Shown in pieces: positions 25,865 to 33,928 of a DNA stretch of 64,000 bases (its first letter is position 1; each line of letters opens with the position of its first letter). The notes beneath the pieces are model-generated. The model was not told the DNA's origin, did not search any database, and saw nothing but the letters and a program-made list of their open reading frames with translations. A program made the translations under genes and the position numbers. Origin of the DNA: Achromobacter sp. Root83 (GTDB lineage Bacteria; Pseudomonadota; Gammaproteobacteria; Burkholderiales; Burkholderiaceae_B); assembly GCF_001428845.1 (NCBI RefSeq), contig NZ_LMIU01000008.1, positions 62,001 to 126,000 of the forward strand. The letters are read 5' to 3'.

Positions 25865-26563
25865 ATGCTGGACGTAAGCACGATCGACCAATACTACGGC
25901 GGCAGCCACACCCTGCGCGGCGTGTCGCTGTCCGTCAGGCAGGGCGAATGCCTGGCACTGCTGGGCCGCAACGGCGTGGGCAAGACCACGCTGCTCAAGT
26001 GCGTGATGGGCGTGCTGCCCGTGGCGCGCGGCGGCATCGCCTTCGACGGCGCGGACATCACGCGCCTGGCGCCGCACCAGCGCGCCGCGCGCGGCATGGC
26101 CTATGTGCCCCAGGGCCGCGACATCTTCGCACGGCTGACGGTGGAAGAGAACATCCTGATGGGCATGGCCACCAAGCCCGCGGCCCGCGCGCGCCGCATC
26201 AAGGAAGAGGTCTTCGAGCTGTTCCCCGTGTTGAAGAGCATGCTGTCGCGCCGCGGCGGCGACCTGTCCGGCGGGCAGCAACAGCAGTTGGCGATTGCGC
26301 GGGCGCTGGTGGCCGAGCCCAAGCTCATCATCCTGGACGAACCCACCGAAGGCATCCAGCCGTCCATCATCAAGGACATCGCGCGCGTCATCCACATGCT
26401 GCGCGAACGCGGCGACATCGCCATCCTGCTGTGCGAGCAGTACTTCGATTTCGCGCGCGAACTGGCGGACCAGTTCGTGGTGCTGTCGCGCGGCGAAGTC
26501 GTGGCCAGCGGCGGACGCGACGCCATCGAAGGCGAGGACGTGCGCCGGCACCTGTCGGTGTAG
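25865..26563 (+). CDS. urtE: Urea ABC transporter, ATPase UrtE
   Basis: 232 residues, LivF-type ABC ATPase. Walker A is GRNGVGKTT, the signature is LSGGQQQQLAIARAL, Walker B is LIILDEPTEGIQPS, and the switch segment reads ILLCEQYFDFA. The N-terminal DVSTIDQYYGGSHTLRGVSL is typical of UrtE. One base separates it from urtD. Last gene of the urtABCDE unit. Confidence 0.95.
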   Translation: MLDVSTIDQYYGGSHTLRGVSLSVRQGECLALLGRNGVGKTTLLKCVMGVLPVARGGIAFDGADITRLAPHQRAARGMAYVPQGRDIFARLTVEENILMGMATKPAARARRIKEEVFELFPVLKSMLSRRGGDLSGGQQQQLAIARALVAEPKLIILDEPTEGIQPSIIKDIARVIHMLRERGDIAILLCEQYFDFARELADQFVVLSRGEVVASGGRDAIEGEDVRRHLSV

Positions 26564-26611
26564 CGCGCACGCGTCCGGCCGCTGCTGCCGATGCGGCGGC
26601 GCCAGCCTGCT

Positions 26612-26624
26612 CCGATATAATCGG
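26612..26624 (+). promoter_or_regulatory. TATAAT box within CCGATATAATCGG palindrome, close to the start codon
   Basis: TATAAT at 26616-26621 lies eight bases before the DUF2946 ATG and inside a CCGAT-ATA-ATCGG dyad. If it is the -10 element, transcription would begin at or next to the A of the start codon, giving a leaderless mRNA. No convincing -35 was found. Confidence 0.35.
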
Positions 26625-26629
26625 CGGCC

Positions 26630-27037
26630 ATGTGCCCCGCGTCCTTCCTGACCCGCCCCTGCTTGTGGCTCGCGCTTGCCGCGATCCTGTGGGCATCGCT
26701 GGCGCCGTCGCTTGCACAGGCCCTGAGCCTGAATCCCCAGGGCGATCACCTCCAGCGCATCAGCGTCGACTATTGCGCAAGCGCGGGGGAATCCACGCTG
26801 ACGCTGGACGTCCGCCAGGACGATCGCGGCGGCGGGCATGCAGGTTCCCACGAGGACGGCCACCACTGCCCGCTGTGCCGCAATCCGCAAACCGGCGTCG
26901 GCATCCTTCCCGCCTCCGTGCCCGTGCTGCCGGCCCCCGCGGCCCGCGCCATCGGCTATCCGCCGCTGTTCTTCAGCGCGGGCCAGCCCCTGCACGCCTG
27001 GAGCGCGGCCCAGCCGCGTGCCCCTCCAACGGTCTGA
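26630..27037 (+). CDS. DUF2946 family protein
   Basis: 135 residues with one hydrophobic N-terminal helix (signal or anchor, about 10-30) and a His/Cys-rich segment HEDGHHCPLCRN near residue 83, the usual DUF2946 mark. The motif suggests binding of a soft metal such as copper, which is inference. It precedes a PepSY membrane protein gene by about 110 bp, a pairing often seen with metal-uptake loci. No Shine-Dalgarno is visible before the ATG. Confidence 0.75.
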   Translation: MCPASFLTRPCLWLALAAILWASLAPSLAQALSLNPQGDHLQRISVDYCASAGESTLTLDVRQDDRGGGHAGSHEDGHHCPLCRNPQTGVGILPASVPVLPAPAARAIGYPPLFFSAGQPLHAWSAAQPRAPPTV

Positions 27038-27148
27038 CGCCGCCCCGCGCGGCCGGGCGCCACCCGCGCGCCCGCCGCCGCCTTCCGATCGCCACGCATC
27101 GCCCGCGCGCCCCGCGCGCGCTGTCCTGCGCCGCCACGTCAGACCCGA

Positions 27149-28702
27149 ATGCCCATGCCTATCCCCGCCGCCCGTCGTTCATCCGTCCCGCCCTCCCGGC
27201 CGCCGCTCGCCGCGCGCGCCAAGCGCTGGCTCTACCTGACCCACCGCTGGGCGGGCGTCGTGCTGTGCCTGTTCTTCGCCATGTGGTTCATCTCGGGCGT
27301 GGTGATGATGTACGTGGGCTATCCGAAGCTCACGGCCCACGAGCGCCTGTCGCACCTGGCGCCGCTGGACGCCGCCCGCATCGCCGTCACGCCCGCCCAG
27401 GCGCTGGCGGCCGCGGGGGTGGACGGCTCGCCGGACCTGGTCCTGGCCGCCACGCGCGGCGGCGCCCCGGTGTACGAGGTGCCGGCCGCCCACGGCCAGG
27501 CGCCCAAGGTCGTGGACGCCGTCACCGGCGCGTTACTGCCCGCCGCCGACGCGGCCGTCGCGCAGGCCACCGGCGACGCGTGGTTCGGCGGACAGTACGC
27601 CTCGCGCTATCGAAGCACCGTGATCGAGGATGTCTACACGCATTCCCGCGCGCTGGACGCGCACCGCCCTCTGCATCGCGTGGACATGGGTGACCCCGCG
27701 CATACCCGCCTCTATATTTCATCCTCCACCGGCGCGGTGGTGCTGGACGCCACCCGCGCCGAGCGCGCCTGGAACTACGCGGGCGCGTGGATCCACTGGT
27801 TGTATCCGTTCCGGGGAACCGCGCTGGATCCCTGGTGGCACGACATCGTCGTATGGCTGTCCATCGCCGGTGTGGTGGTGGCGTTGACGGGCACGATCGT
27901 TGGCATCCTGCGCTGGCGCTTCCCGCGGCCGTACGCCAGCGGCAGCCGCTCGCCTTACCGCGACAGCATGATGCGCTGGCATCACATCAGCGGCCTGCTG
28001 TTCGCGGCAATCACCATCACCTGGATCTTCAGCGGGCTGATGTCGATGAATCCCTGGAAACTCTTCACCAGCTCCGCCGCCCCGCTGGCCCGGTCCGCCT
28101 ACGCCGGGCCGGCGGGCGCCGATCCCCTGGCGCCTCCCCGGGCCTTGATCGCCGCCCTGCCGTCGCCTCCCATGGAATTGCGCTGGGCGCGGGCGGCGGG
28201 CCAGGAGCTGGTGCGGGCGCGCGGCGCATCGGGCGCGACGCATGTGCTGTCCGCGACGGCGGCTCGGCCCGAGGTCCTGGACGAGGGCGTGCTGCGCGGC
28301 GCGGCGGCCGCGCTGGTGCCCGGCGCGCACCTCACGCAAACGCAGGTTCTGCGCGACTACGACATCTACTATTACGCCCGCGACGAACACGCGATGATGG
28401 GGCACGTCGAAAAGCCCTTGCCAGTCTGGCGCCTGGTCTACGACAACCCGCAGGCGACCTGGGTCTATCTGGATCCCAAGACCGGCCAGATTCTGGACCG
28501 CCAGGACCGCAGCACCCGCGCCGGCCGCTGGCTGTTCGCGTTCCTGCATAGCTGGGACTGGACCGCCCTGCTGACTCGGCGGCCGCTGTGGGACGCCCTG
28601 CTGATCTTCCTGAGCCTGGGCGGCGCGGCGCTGAGCCTGACGGGTGTCGTGATCGGCTGGCGGCGGCTGGGCAGGAAACTGCGCGCTTTGCAAGGTAACT
28701 GA
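27149..28702 (+). CDS. PepSY-associated membrane protein
   Basis: 517 residues with a PepSY-TM layout: a first helix after a cytoplasmic leader (WLYLTHRWAGVVLCLFFAMWFISGVVMMYVGYP, about 29-62), a periplasmic PepSY-like region, helices near 235-255 and 280-300 (MRWHHISGLLFAAITITWIFSGL), a second periplasmic region and a C-terminal helix (LLIFLSLGGAALSLTGVVIGW). Conserved histidines in the helices (THRW, RWHH) suggest heme or metal handling as in related iron-reductase-like proteins. Two in-frame ATGs (27149, 27155) are possible starts. Confidence 0.82.
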   Translation: MPMPIPAARRSSVPPSRPPLAARAKRWLYLTHRWAGVVLCLFFAMWFISGVVMMYVGYPKLTAHERLSHLAPLDAARIAVTPAQALAAAGVDGSPDLVLAATRGGAPVYEVPAAHGQAPKVVDAVTGALLPAADAAVAQATGDAWFGGQYASRYRSTVIEDVYTHSRALDAHRPLHRVDMGDPAHTRLYISSSTGAVVLDATRAERAWNYAGAWIHWLYPFRGTALDPWWHDIVVWLSIAGVVVALTGTIVGILRWRFPRPYASGSRSPYRDSMMRWHHISGLLFAAITITWIFSGLMSMNPWKLFTSSAAPLARSAYAGPAGADPLAPPRALIAALPSPPMELRWARAAGQELVRARGASGATHVLSATAARPEVLDEGVLRGAAAALVPGAHLTQTQVLRDYDIYYYARDEHAMMGHVEKPLPVWRLVYDNPQATWVYLDPKTGQILDRQDRSTRAGRWLFAFLHSWDWTALLTRRPLWDALLIFLSLGGAALSLTGVVIGWRRLGRKLRALQGN

Positions 28703-28756
28703 CGGGTACGCCCGCTACCATCGCGGCAGTGAATTACTGCTACGCGATGACATGTC

Positions 28757-29362
28757 ATGGATTTTCTGGAAAGCTGCAACCATTCCCTGTTTCTGCTGAT
28801 CAACGCCGACTCCGCCACGCCGGCATGGCGGATCCATGGCGCCCTGCTGGCGGCCAACAAGCTGATCCTGCTGGTGCCGGGCGTGCTGGCCGGCGTGTGG
28901 CTGTGGGGCGGCGAACCGCAACGCAGCCTGATGCTCAAGGCGCTGGCCAGCATTGCGGTGGCGCTTGCCGCCAGCTATCTGATCGGCGCGCTGTGGCCGC
29001 ATCCGCGGCCATTCGCCATCGGGCTGGGGCACGCCTTTTTCCCGCACAAGGCGACGTCCTCGTTCCCCAGCAACCACACCATCATCATCGCCACGTTCGC
29101 ATTCGCGCTGGTGCTGGACCGGCGCTGGGCGGGCTGGGGCTGGCTGGCGTTTGCAGGGGCGGCCGTGGCCGGCACGGCGCGCGTCTACCTGGGCGTGCAC
29201 TTCCCGCTGGACATCCTGGGCGGACTGGCGCTGGCGCCCCTGGCCGCCGCATTGACCATTCCGCCATGGCGCCGCGCGGGCCAGCCGCTGACCACGGCGG
29301 CGCAGGGCCTGTACCGCAAGGCGCTGGCCCTGCCTATCGCGCGCGGATGGATCCGCGCGTGA
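28757..29362 (+). CDS. PAP2-superfamily phosphatase (BcrC-like undecaprenyl diphosphatase)
   Basis: 201 residues, a membrane protein with five or so helices and the three PAP2 phosphatase motifs: a first motif ending PHPRPF, then SFPSNH, then ARVYLGVHFPLDILGG. Members of this size with PHPRPF usually recycle undecaprenyl pyrophosphate at the outer face of the inner membrane and can give bacitracin resistance. It is convergent with the Bug protein gene. The substrate is inferred from the family. Confidence 0.85.
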   Translation: MDFLESCNHSLFLLINADSATPAWRIHGALLAANKLILLVPGVLAGVWLWGGEPQRSLMLKALASIAVALAASYLIGALWPHPRPFAIGLGHAFFPHKATSSFPSNHTIIIATFAFALVLDRRWAGWGWLAFAGAAVAGTARVYLGVHFPLDILGGLALAPLAAALTIPPWRRAGQPLTTAAQGLYRKALALPIARGWIRA

Positions 29363-29378
29363 ACCGTTAGCGCGGGTC

Positions 29379-29422
29379 GTGCCGGGGTTGCGCCGAGCCT
29401 GTGCCGACGTTGCGCCGAGTCT
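29379..29422. repeat. Tandem 22-bp direct repeat in a convergent intergenic gap
   Basis: Two head-to-tail 22-bp units at 29379-29400 and 29401-29422 differ at three positions; both contain the core TTGCGCCGAG. It lies between the stops of two convergent genes. No function can be assigned. Confidence 0.7.
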
Positions 29423-29438
29423 GCCGGCCGCGCCGCGC

Positions 29439-30422
29439 TCAGTTGATCGCGACCTTTGCTTCCTTGACCAGCTTGGCGTAGTTCTCGGTATCCGCGCCGA
29501 TGCGCGCCTGCATTTCGGCAGGCGAATCGCCGATGGGCACGGCGCCGATCTCCGCCATGCGCCGCGAGAAGTCCGGCGACCGGATGATCTTCACCATCTC
29601 GGCGTTCAGCCGGTCCACCACGTCCTTGGGCGCCGCCGCCGGCGCGAGCACGCCGAACCAGGTGCCCATGTTGAAGGGCTTCAGGCCGGCTTCTTCCATC
29701 GTGGGCACGTCCGGCAGCGCGGCCGAACGCTGGTTGGTGGTGACGGCCAGCGCCCGCAGCTTGCCGCTCTGGATGTGCGCAAGCACCGGCGTGATGGTGT
29801 CGAAGGACATGTCGATCTGCCCGCCCAACAAGTCGGTCGTCAGCGGGCCGCTGCCCTTGTAGGGCACGTGCAGCAGTTGGACATGCCCGGCGCGCTCGAA
29901 CTGCGCGCCGATCAGGTGCTGGCCCGTGCCCATGCCGTTGGAGCCATAAGTCAGCTTGCCCGGCGCTGCCTGCGCCAGCTTCAGCAGCGACTTCACGTCC
30001 TTGGCGTCCAGCCTGGGGTTGACCACCAGCACGTTGGGCACCAGCGCCACCGTGGTCACCGGCGCGAAGTCCTTCTGGAAGTCGTAGTGCAGGTTCTTGT
30101 AGACGCTGGTGGCGATGGTGTGATGCACCGCGCCCATCAGCAGCGTATAACCGTCCGGCGCCGCCTTGGCCACGTAGTCCGCGCCCAGCGTGGATCCCGC
30201 GCCCGGCTTGTTCTCCACCACCACGGGCTGGCCCAGGCTTTTGGACAGTTCCTGCCCCAACGCCCGCGCCAGCACATCCGTGGTGCCGCCGGCCGGAAAC
30301 GGCACGACCAGGTTGATCGGCCGCGCGGGGTAGGACTGCGCCAGCGCGCCGCCCCCCGCGAAGGGCAGTCCGAGCAGGCAGGCGAACGCCAGGGCGCGCG
30401 CGGTAATCGCTTTCTTGTGCAT
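29439..30422 (-). CDS. Bug/TctC-family tripartite tricarboxylate-type binding protein
   Basis: 327 residues with a signal peptide (cut near ALAQS, about 29) and the Bug pattern: YPARPINLVVPFPAGGTTDVLARAL, VVENKPGAGSTLGADYVAKAAPDGYTLLMG, and VPTMEEAGLKPFNMGTWFGVLAPAAAPKDVVDRLN. Bug proteins bind small carboxylates in the periplasm and are strongly expanded in Bordetella/Achromobacter. The upstream dehydrogenase gene in the same direction suggests a hydroxy-diacid such as tartrate or malate as ligand, which is inference. No membrane subunits are nearby. Confidence 0.88.
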   Translation of the reverse strand: MHKKAITARALAFACLLGLPFAGGGALAQSYPARPINLVVPFPAGGTTDVLARALGQELSKSLGQPVVVENKPGAGSTLGADYVAKAAPDGYTLLMGAVHHTIATSVYKNLHYDFQKDFAPVTTVALVPNVLVVNPRLDAKDVKSLLKLAQAAPGKLTYGSNGMGTGQHLIGAQFERAGHVQLLHVPYKGSGPLTTDLLGGQIDMSFDTITPVLAHIQSGKLRALAVTTNQRSAALPDVPTMEEAGLKPFNMGTWFGVLAPAAAPKDVVDRLNAEMVKIIRSPDFSRRMAEIGAVPIGDSPAEMQARIGADTENYAKLVKEAKVAIN

Positions 30423-30488
30423 GGTTTGTCTCCGGTATACGAATGGACTTCGCTTCTTCTTCTGTTGCCCGGAACCAGCCCGGGGTCT

Positions 30489-30558
30489 GACGCCCCTGTG
30501 CCTGGTTCCGGTGTGCGCCGCCTGGCTGCGCGCAGGGGCGTCTGGCGTCCCTGCGCGC
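30489..30558 (-). promoter_or_regulatory. Competing hairpins between the dehydrogenase and Bug genes
   Basis: Two perfect 10-bp inverted repeats overlap: 30489-30498 with 30533-30542 (GACGCCCCTG/CAGGGGCGTC), and 30528-30537 with 30549-30558 (GCGCGCAGGG/CCCTGCGCGC). They share 30533-30537, so only one can form at a time. The layout resembles an attenuator or processing site in a minus-strand transcript. Confidence 0.5.
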
Positions 30559-30565
30559 GCCGCGC

Positions 30566-31651
30566 CTAGGCGGCCTTGGCCTGCGCCAATGACGCCAGCC
30601 TGGCGCAGACCGCGGCGGTGACCTGTTCGGTGTTCGCGCTGCCGCCGAGGTCGCCCGTGTGCAGGGAGGGATCGGCGGTCACGCTTTCGATGGCTTGCAT
30701 GAGACGGGCGGCGGCTTGCGTTTCGCCCAGGTGCTCCAGCAGCATGACCACCGACCAGAACGTACCCACCGGATTCGCCAGGCCCTTACCCATGATGTCG
30801 AAGGCGGACCCGTGGATCGGCTCGAACATGGACGGATAGCGGCGCTCGGGATCGATGTTGCCGGTGGGCGCGATGCCCAGGCTGCCCGCCAGCGCCGCGG
30901 CCAGGTCGCTTAGGATGTCGGCGTGCAGATTGGTGGCCACGATGGTATCCAGCGTCGCGGGCCGGTTGACCATGCGCGCCGTGGCCGCGTCGACCAGTTC
31001 CTTGTCCCAGGTCACGTCGGGAAATTCGCGGCTGACCTGCACCGCGATCTCGTCCCACATCACCATGGCGTGGCGCTGCGCGTTGGACTTGGTCACCACC
31101 GTCAGCAGCTTGCGCGGCCGGGACTGCGCAAGCTTGAATGCGAAGCGCAGAATGCGCTCGACGCCGGCGCGGGTCATGATGGACACGTCGGTCGCGGCTT
31201 CGATGGGATGGCCCTGATGCACGCGCCCGCCCACGCCCGAGTACTCGCCCTCGGAGTTCTCGCGCACGATCACCCAGTCAAGCTGTTCGGGCGTGCAGCG
31301 CTTGAGGGGCGCGTCGATGCCGGGCAGGATGCGGGTGGGACGCACGTTGGCGTACTGGTCGAAACCTTGGCAGATCTTCAGCCGCAGGCCCCACAGCGTG
31401 ATGTGATCGGGAATGTCGGGGTCGCCCGCCGAGCCGAACAGGATGGCATCCTTGTCGCGCAGCGCGTCCAGGCCATCGGCCGGCATCATCGCGCCATGCT
31501 GGCGGTAGTAGTCGCCGCCCCAATCGAAATTCTGGAATTCGAAGCGCAGGCCGCCCTGCTTGGCAAGCTCTTGCATGACGCGCTGCCCGGCCGGAATCAC
31601 TTCCTTGCCGATGCCGTCGCCGGGTATGGTTGCGATGCGATAGGTTTTCAT
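30566..31651 (-). CDS. Tartrate/D-malate dehydrogenase (isocitrate/isopropylmalate dehydrogenase family)
   Basis: 361 residues with a full beta-decarboxylating dehydrogenase fold: IATIPGDGIGKEV at 5-17, the substrate loop with DWVIVRENSEGEYSG (about 125), the catalytic Lys/Asp regions VTKSNA and ATNLHADILSDLAAALAGSLG, and the NAD site MFEPIHGSAFDIMGKGLANPVG. The RENSEGEYSG form is typical of TtuC/DmlA-type enzymes rather than LeuB, so D-malate or tartrate is the likely substrate. The start at 31651 matches the family N-terminus, with AAGGAG 11 bases upstream. Confidence 0.85.
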   Translation of the reverse strand: MKTYRIATIPGDGIGKEVIPAGQRVMQELAKQGGLRFEFQNFDWGGDYYRQHGAMMPADGLDALRDKDAILFGSAGDPDIPDHITLWGLRLKICQGFDQYANVRPTRILPGIDAPLKRCTPEQLDWVIVRENSEGEYSGVGGRVHQGHPIEAATDVSIMTRAGVERILRFAFKLAQSRPRKLLTVVTKSNAQRHAMVMWDEIAVQVSREFPDVTWDKELVDAATARMVNRPATLDTIVATNLHADILSDLAAALAGSLGIAPTGNIDPERRYPSMFEPIHGSAFDIMGKGLANPVGTFWSVVMLLEHLGETQAAARLMQAIESVTADPSLHTGDLGGSANTEQVTAAVCARLASLAQAKAA

Positions 31652-31737
31652 GGCGGCCAGCGCTCCTTGCTGATTGAGGTCTGCTGGCACTGTACCCAGC
31701 GGCCGGGCCCGCGCCCGCCCGAAAATTCACAACATCT

Positions 31738-32289
31738 TCAACTTCTAGTTGAAAGTCCGGCGGTCTGGGCCGTTTGCCACGTGGCTTCGTGCTCCAGCAG
31801 CCAGCGTTTGCGGTGCAGGCCGCCGCCGTAGCCGGTCAGCGAGGCGTTGGCGCCGATCACCCGATGGCACGGGACCACGATGCCCACGGGGTTCGCGCCG
31901 TTGGCCAGGCCGACCGCGCGCACGGCCGTGGGCCGCGAGATGCGCGCGGCCAGGGCGCCGTAGCTGACGGTGCTGCCGCTTTCAATGCCTCGCAGCGCCT
32001 GCCAGACCTGACGCTGGAAATCCGTGCCGCCCAGCGCGACGGGCAGGTCCGCGATGGCCGCGACGTCGCCGTCGAAATAGGCCTCCAAACGGCGGCGCGC
32101 CGTGGAAGGCTGGACCGCGTCCCGCAGCGCCACGGCGTCCCTGCCGTACTGGCGGCGCAGCAGCGTATGCATGCGCGCCTCGAAGTCCTGCCAATCCACG
32201 GCGCGCAGGCGTTGCTGCGCATCGGTCAGAACGAGCATCAGCCCGATGGGGGTGGGCACGCGTTCAAGCGCGAAGGATTGAACCGGCAT
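31738..32289 (-). CDS. ogt: Methylated-DNA-protein cysteine methyltransferase
   Basis: 183 residues. Directly removes O6-methyl from guanine by transfer to its active-site Cys 141 in PCHRVIG. It has the helix-turn-helix segment [18 protein letters not shown] and the [14 protein letters not shown] motif before it. The N-terminal domain has no Ada-type cysteine cluster, so it is an Ogt/AGT form. It is divergent from an Ada-AlkA fusion gene, and the two share a control region with a 10-bp inverted repeat. Confidence 0.92.
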   Translation of the reverse strand: MPVQSFALERVPTPIGLMLVLTDAQQRLRAVDWQDFEARMHTLLRRQYGRDAVALRDAVQPSTARRRLEAYFDGDVAAIADLPVALGGTDFQRQVWQALRGIESGSTVSYGALAARISRPTAVRAVGLANGANPVGIVVPCHRVIGANASLTGYGGGLHRKRWLLEHEATWQTAQTAGLSTRS

Positions 32290-32355
32290 GGCGCCTGCTC
32301 CTGGTGGTAGGGATCCGCGCCACTATAGACGCGCTTGGGCGGCCCGCGCTGGCGC

Positions 32356-32396
32356 TTTTCGGACAAGGTTGTGCATGTCGCATTGATGTCCGAAAA
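32356..32396. promoter_or_regulatory. 10-bp inverted repeat in the ogt / ada-alkA promoter region
   Basis: TTTTCGGACA (32356-32365) and TGTCCGAAAA (32387-32396) are exact inverse copies with centres 31 bp apart, about three helical turns. The position between divergent repair genes, one of which encodes an AraC-type DNA-binding domain, suggests an operator for that protein. Confidence 0.55.
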
Positions 32397-32436
32397 CCGC
32401 TAGATCCCGCCCGGCAGCCGGCGTTAGTATCGGCGC

Positions 32437-33882
32437 ATGGACCTGAACCACGACGCCTGCTACAGCGCCATCCAAGTGCGCGACGCCCGCTACGACGGCC
32501 GCTTCTTCACGGCCGTCAAGACCACGCGCATCTATTGCCGCCCGGTCTGCCCGGCGCGCACTCCCCTATCGAAGAACGTCGCGTTCTACGCCACCGCCGC
32601 GGCCGCGCAGGAGGCCGGCTTCCACCCGTGCCTGCGCTGCCGTCCCGAAACGGCGCCCGAGCTCGGCCCCGGGCACGAACTGCCGGCCGGCGTTGCGCGC
32701 GCGCTGCAACTGATCGAACTGGGCGCGCTGGACGAAGACGGCGTGGACGCGCTGGCCCAGCGCCTGGGCATGGGGGAACGGCAGCTACGGCGCCAGTTCC
32801 GCCAGCATCTGGGCGCATCGCCCGTGGCGGTCGCCCAGACCCGGCGCGTACTGCTGGCCAAGCAGCTCATCCACGAAACGCATCTGCCGATGGCCGAGAT
32901 CGCCTTCGCAGCGGGCTTTGGCAGCATCCGCCGCTTCAACGAGATATTCCTGGACCTGTTCGGGCGCGCGCCGGGCGCCTTGCGGCGCTCGGAAAAGCCC
33001 GAGGTGTCCGCGGGGCAGCATGGCGAGATCAAGCTGCTGCTGCGCTATCGGCCGCCCTACGACTGGGACGCCATGCTGGACTTCCTGCGGCTGCGCGCCA
33101 TTCCCGGCATCGAACAGGTCACGGACGACACCTATGCGCGCACCATCTGCCTGGACGGCGGCCAGGGCACGGTCACGGTGCGGCCGGGCACCGGCAATGC
33201 GCTGCAGGCAACGGTGCGCTTTCCCCGGCTGCAGGCGCTGCCCGCCATCATCGCGCGCCTGCGCCGCGTCTTCGACCTGGCGAGCGACCCCGTCGCCATC
33301 GCGGCGCAGTTCTCGCAGGATCCCGTCATGACCGGGCTGATCCAGGCCAGGCCGGGCCTGCGCGTGCCGGGCGCCTGGGACGGATTCGAGCTCGCCATGC
33401 GCGCCGTGCTGGGCCAGCAGATCACGGTGCTTGCCGCCATCCGCCTGGCCGGCAAGCTGGTGGCCGCGCATGGCGCGCCGATGGCCCGGCCGGAAGGCGC
33501 GCTGACGCATGTGTTCCCGCTGCCGGAGGCCGTGGCCGCCGCGGAACTGGCGTCTTTGGGCATGCCGCGCAGCCGCGCGGCGACGCTGTCGGCGGTCGCC
33601 GCGGCGGCCGTGGCGGACAAGCATCTCTTTAACGCCGCCGGCGGCCTGGAAGAGGCCGTGCGGCGCTTGCGCACGATCCGCGGCGTGGGGGAATGGACGG
33701 CGCAGTACATCGCCCTGCGCCAGTTGCGCGAGCCAGACGCGTTTCCGAATGCGGACATCGGCTTGATACGCGCACTGGAACGGCTGGAATCCCGCCCCTA
33801 CAACCCGGCGCAGTTGCTGGCCCGGTCCGAGCCCTGGCGGCCGTGGCGCGCCTATGCGGCGCAGCACCTGTGGGCGGCGTGA
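32437..33882 (+). CDS. alkA: Ada-AlkA fusion: DNA-methylation sensor/activator joined to 3-methyladenine glycosylase
   Basis: 481 residues. Residues 1-80 form the Ada zinc domain with Cys 34, 38, 65 and 68; Cys 34/38 type residues take methyl from phosphotriesters. An AraC helix-turn-helix region follows (about 90-190, MAEIAFAAGFGSIRRFNEIFLDLFG). The C-terminal part is AlkA glycosylase (about 200-481) with the HhH hairpin IRGVGEWTAQYIALR and the catalytic Asp in FPNADIG. A combined activator and base-excision enzyme; the methyltransferase part lies in the divergent ogt gene. Confidence 0.92.
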   Translation: MDLNHDACYSAIQVRDARYDGRFFTAVKTTRIYCRPVCPARTPLSKNVAFYATAAAAQEAGFHPCLRCRPETAPELGPGHELPAGVARALQLIELGALDEDGVDALAQRLGMGERQLRRQFRQHLGASPVAVAQTRRVLLAKQLIHETHLPMAEIAFAAGFGSIRRFNEIFLDLFGRAPGALRRSEKPEVSAGQHGEIKLLLRYRPPYDWDAMLDFLRLRAIPGIEQVTDDTYARTICLDGGQGTVTVRPGTGNALQATVRFPRLQALPAIIARLRRVFDLASDPVAIAAQFSQDPVMTGLIQARPGLRVPGAWDGFELAMRAVLGQQITVLAAIRLAGKLVAAHGAPMARPEGALTHVFPLPEAVAAAELASLGMPRSRAATLSAVAAAAVADKHLFNAAGGLEEAVRRLRTIRGVGEWTAQYIALRQLREPDAFPNADIGLIRALERLESRPYNPAQLLARSEPWRPWRAYAAQHLWAA

Positions 33883-33928
33883 GCGCGGCACCTGTCGGCG
33901 GGATGGGCGCGGCCGCGCGCCCGAAGCC

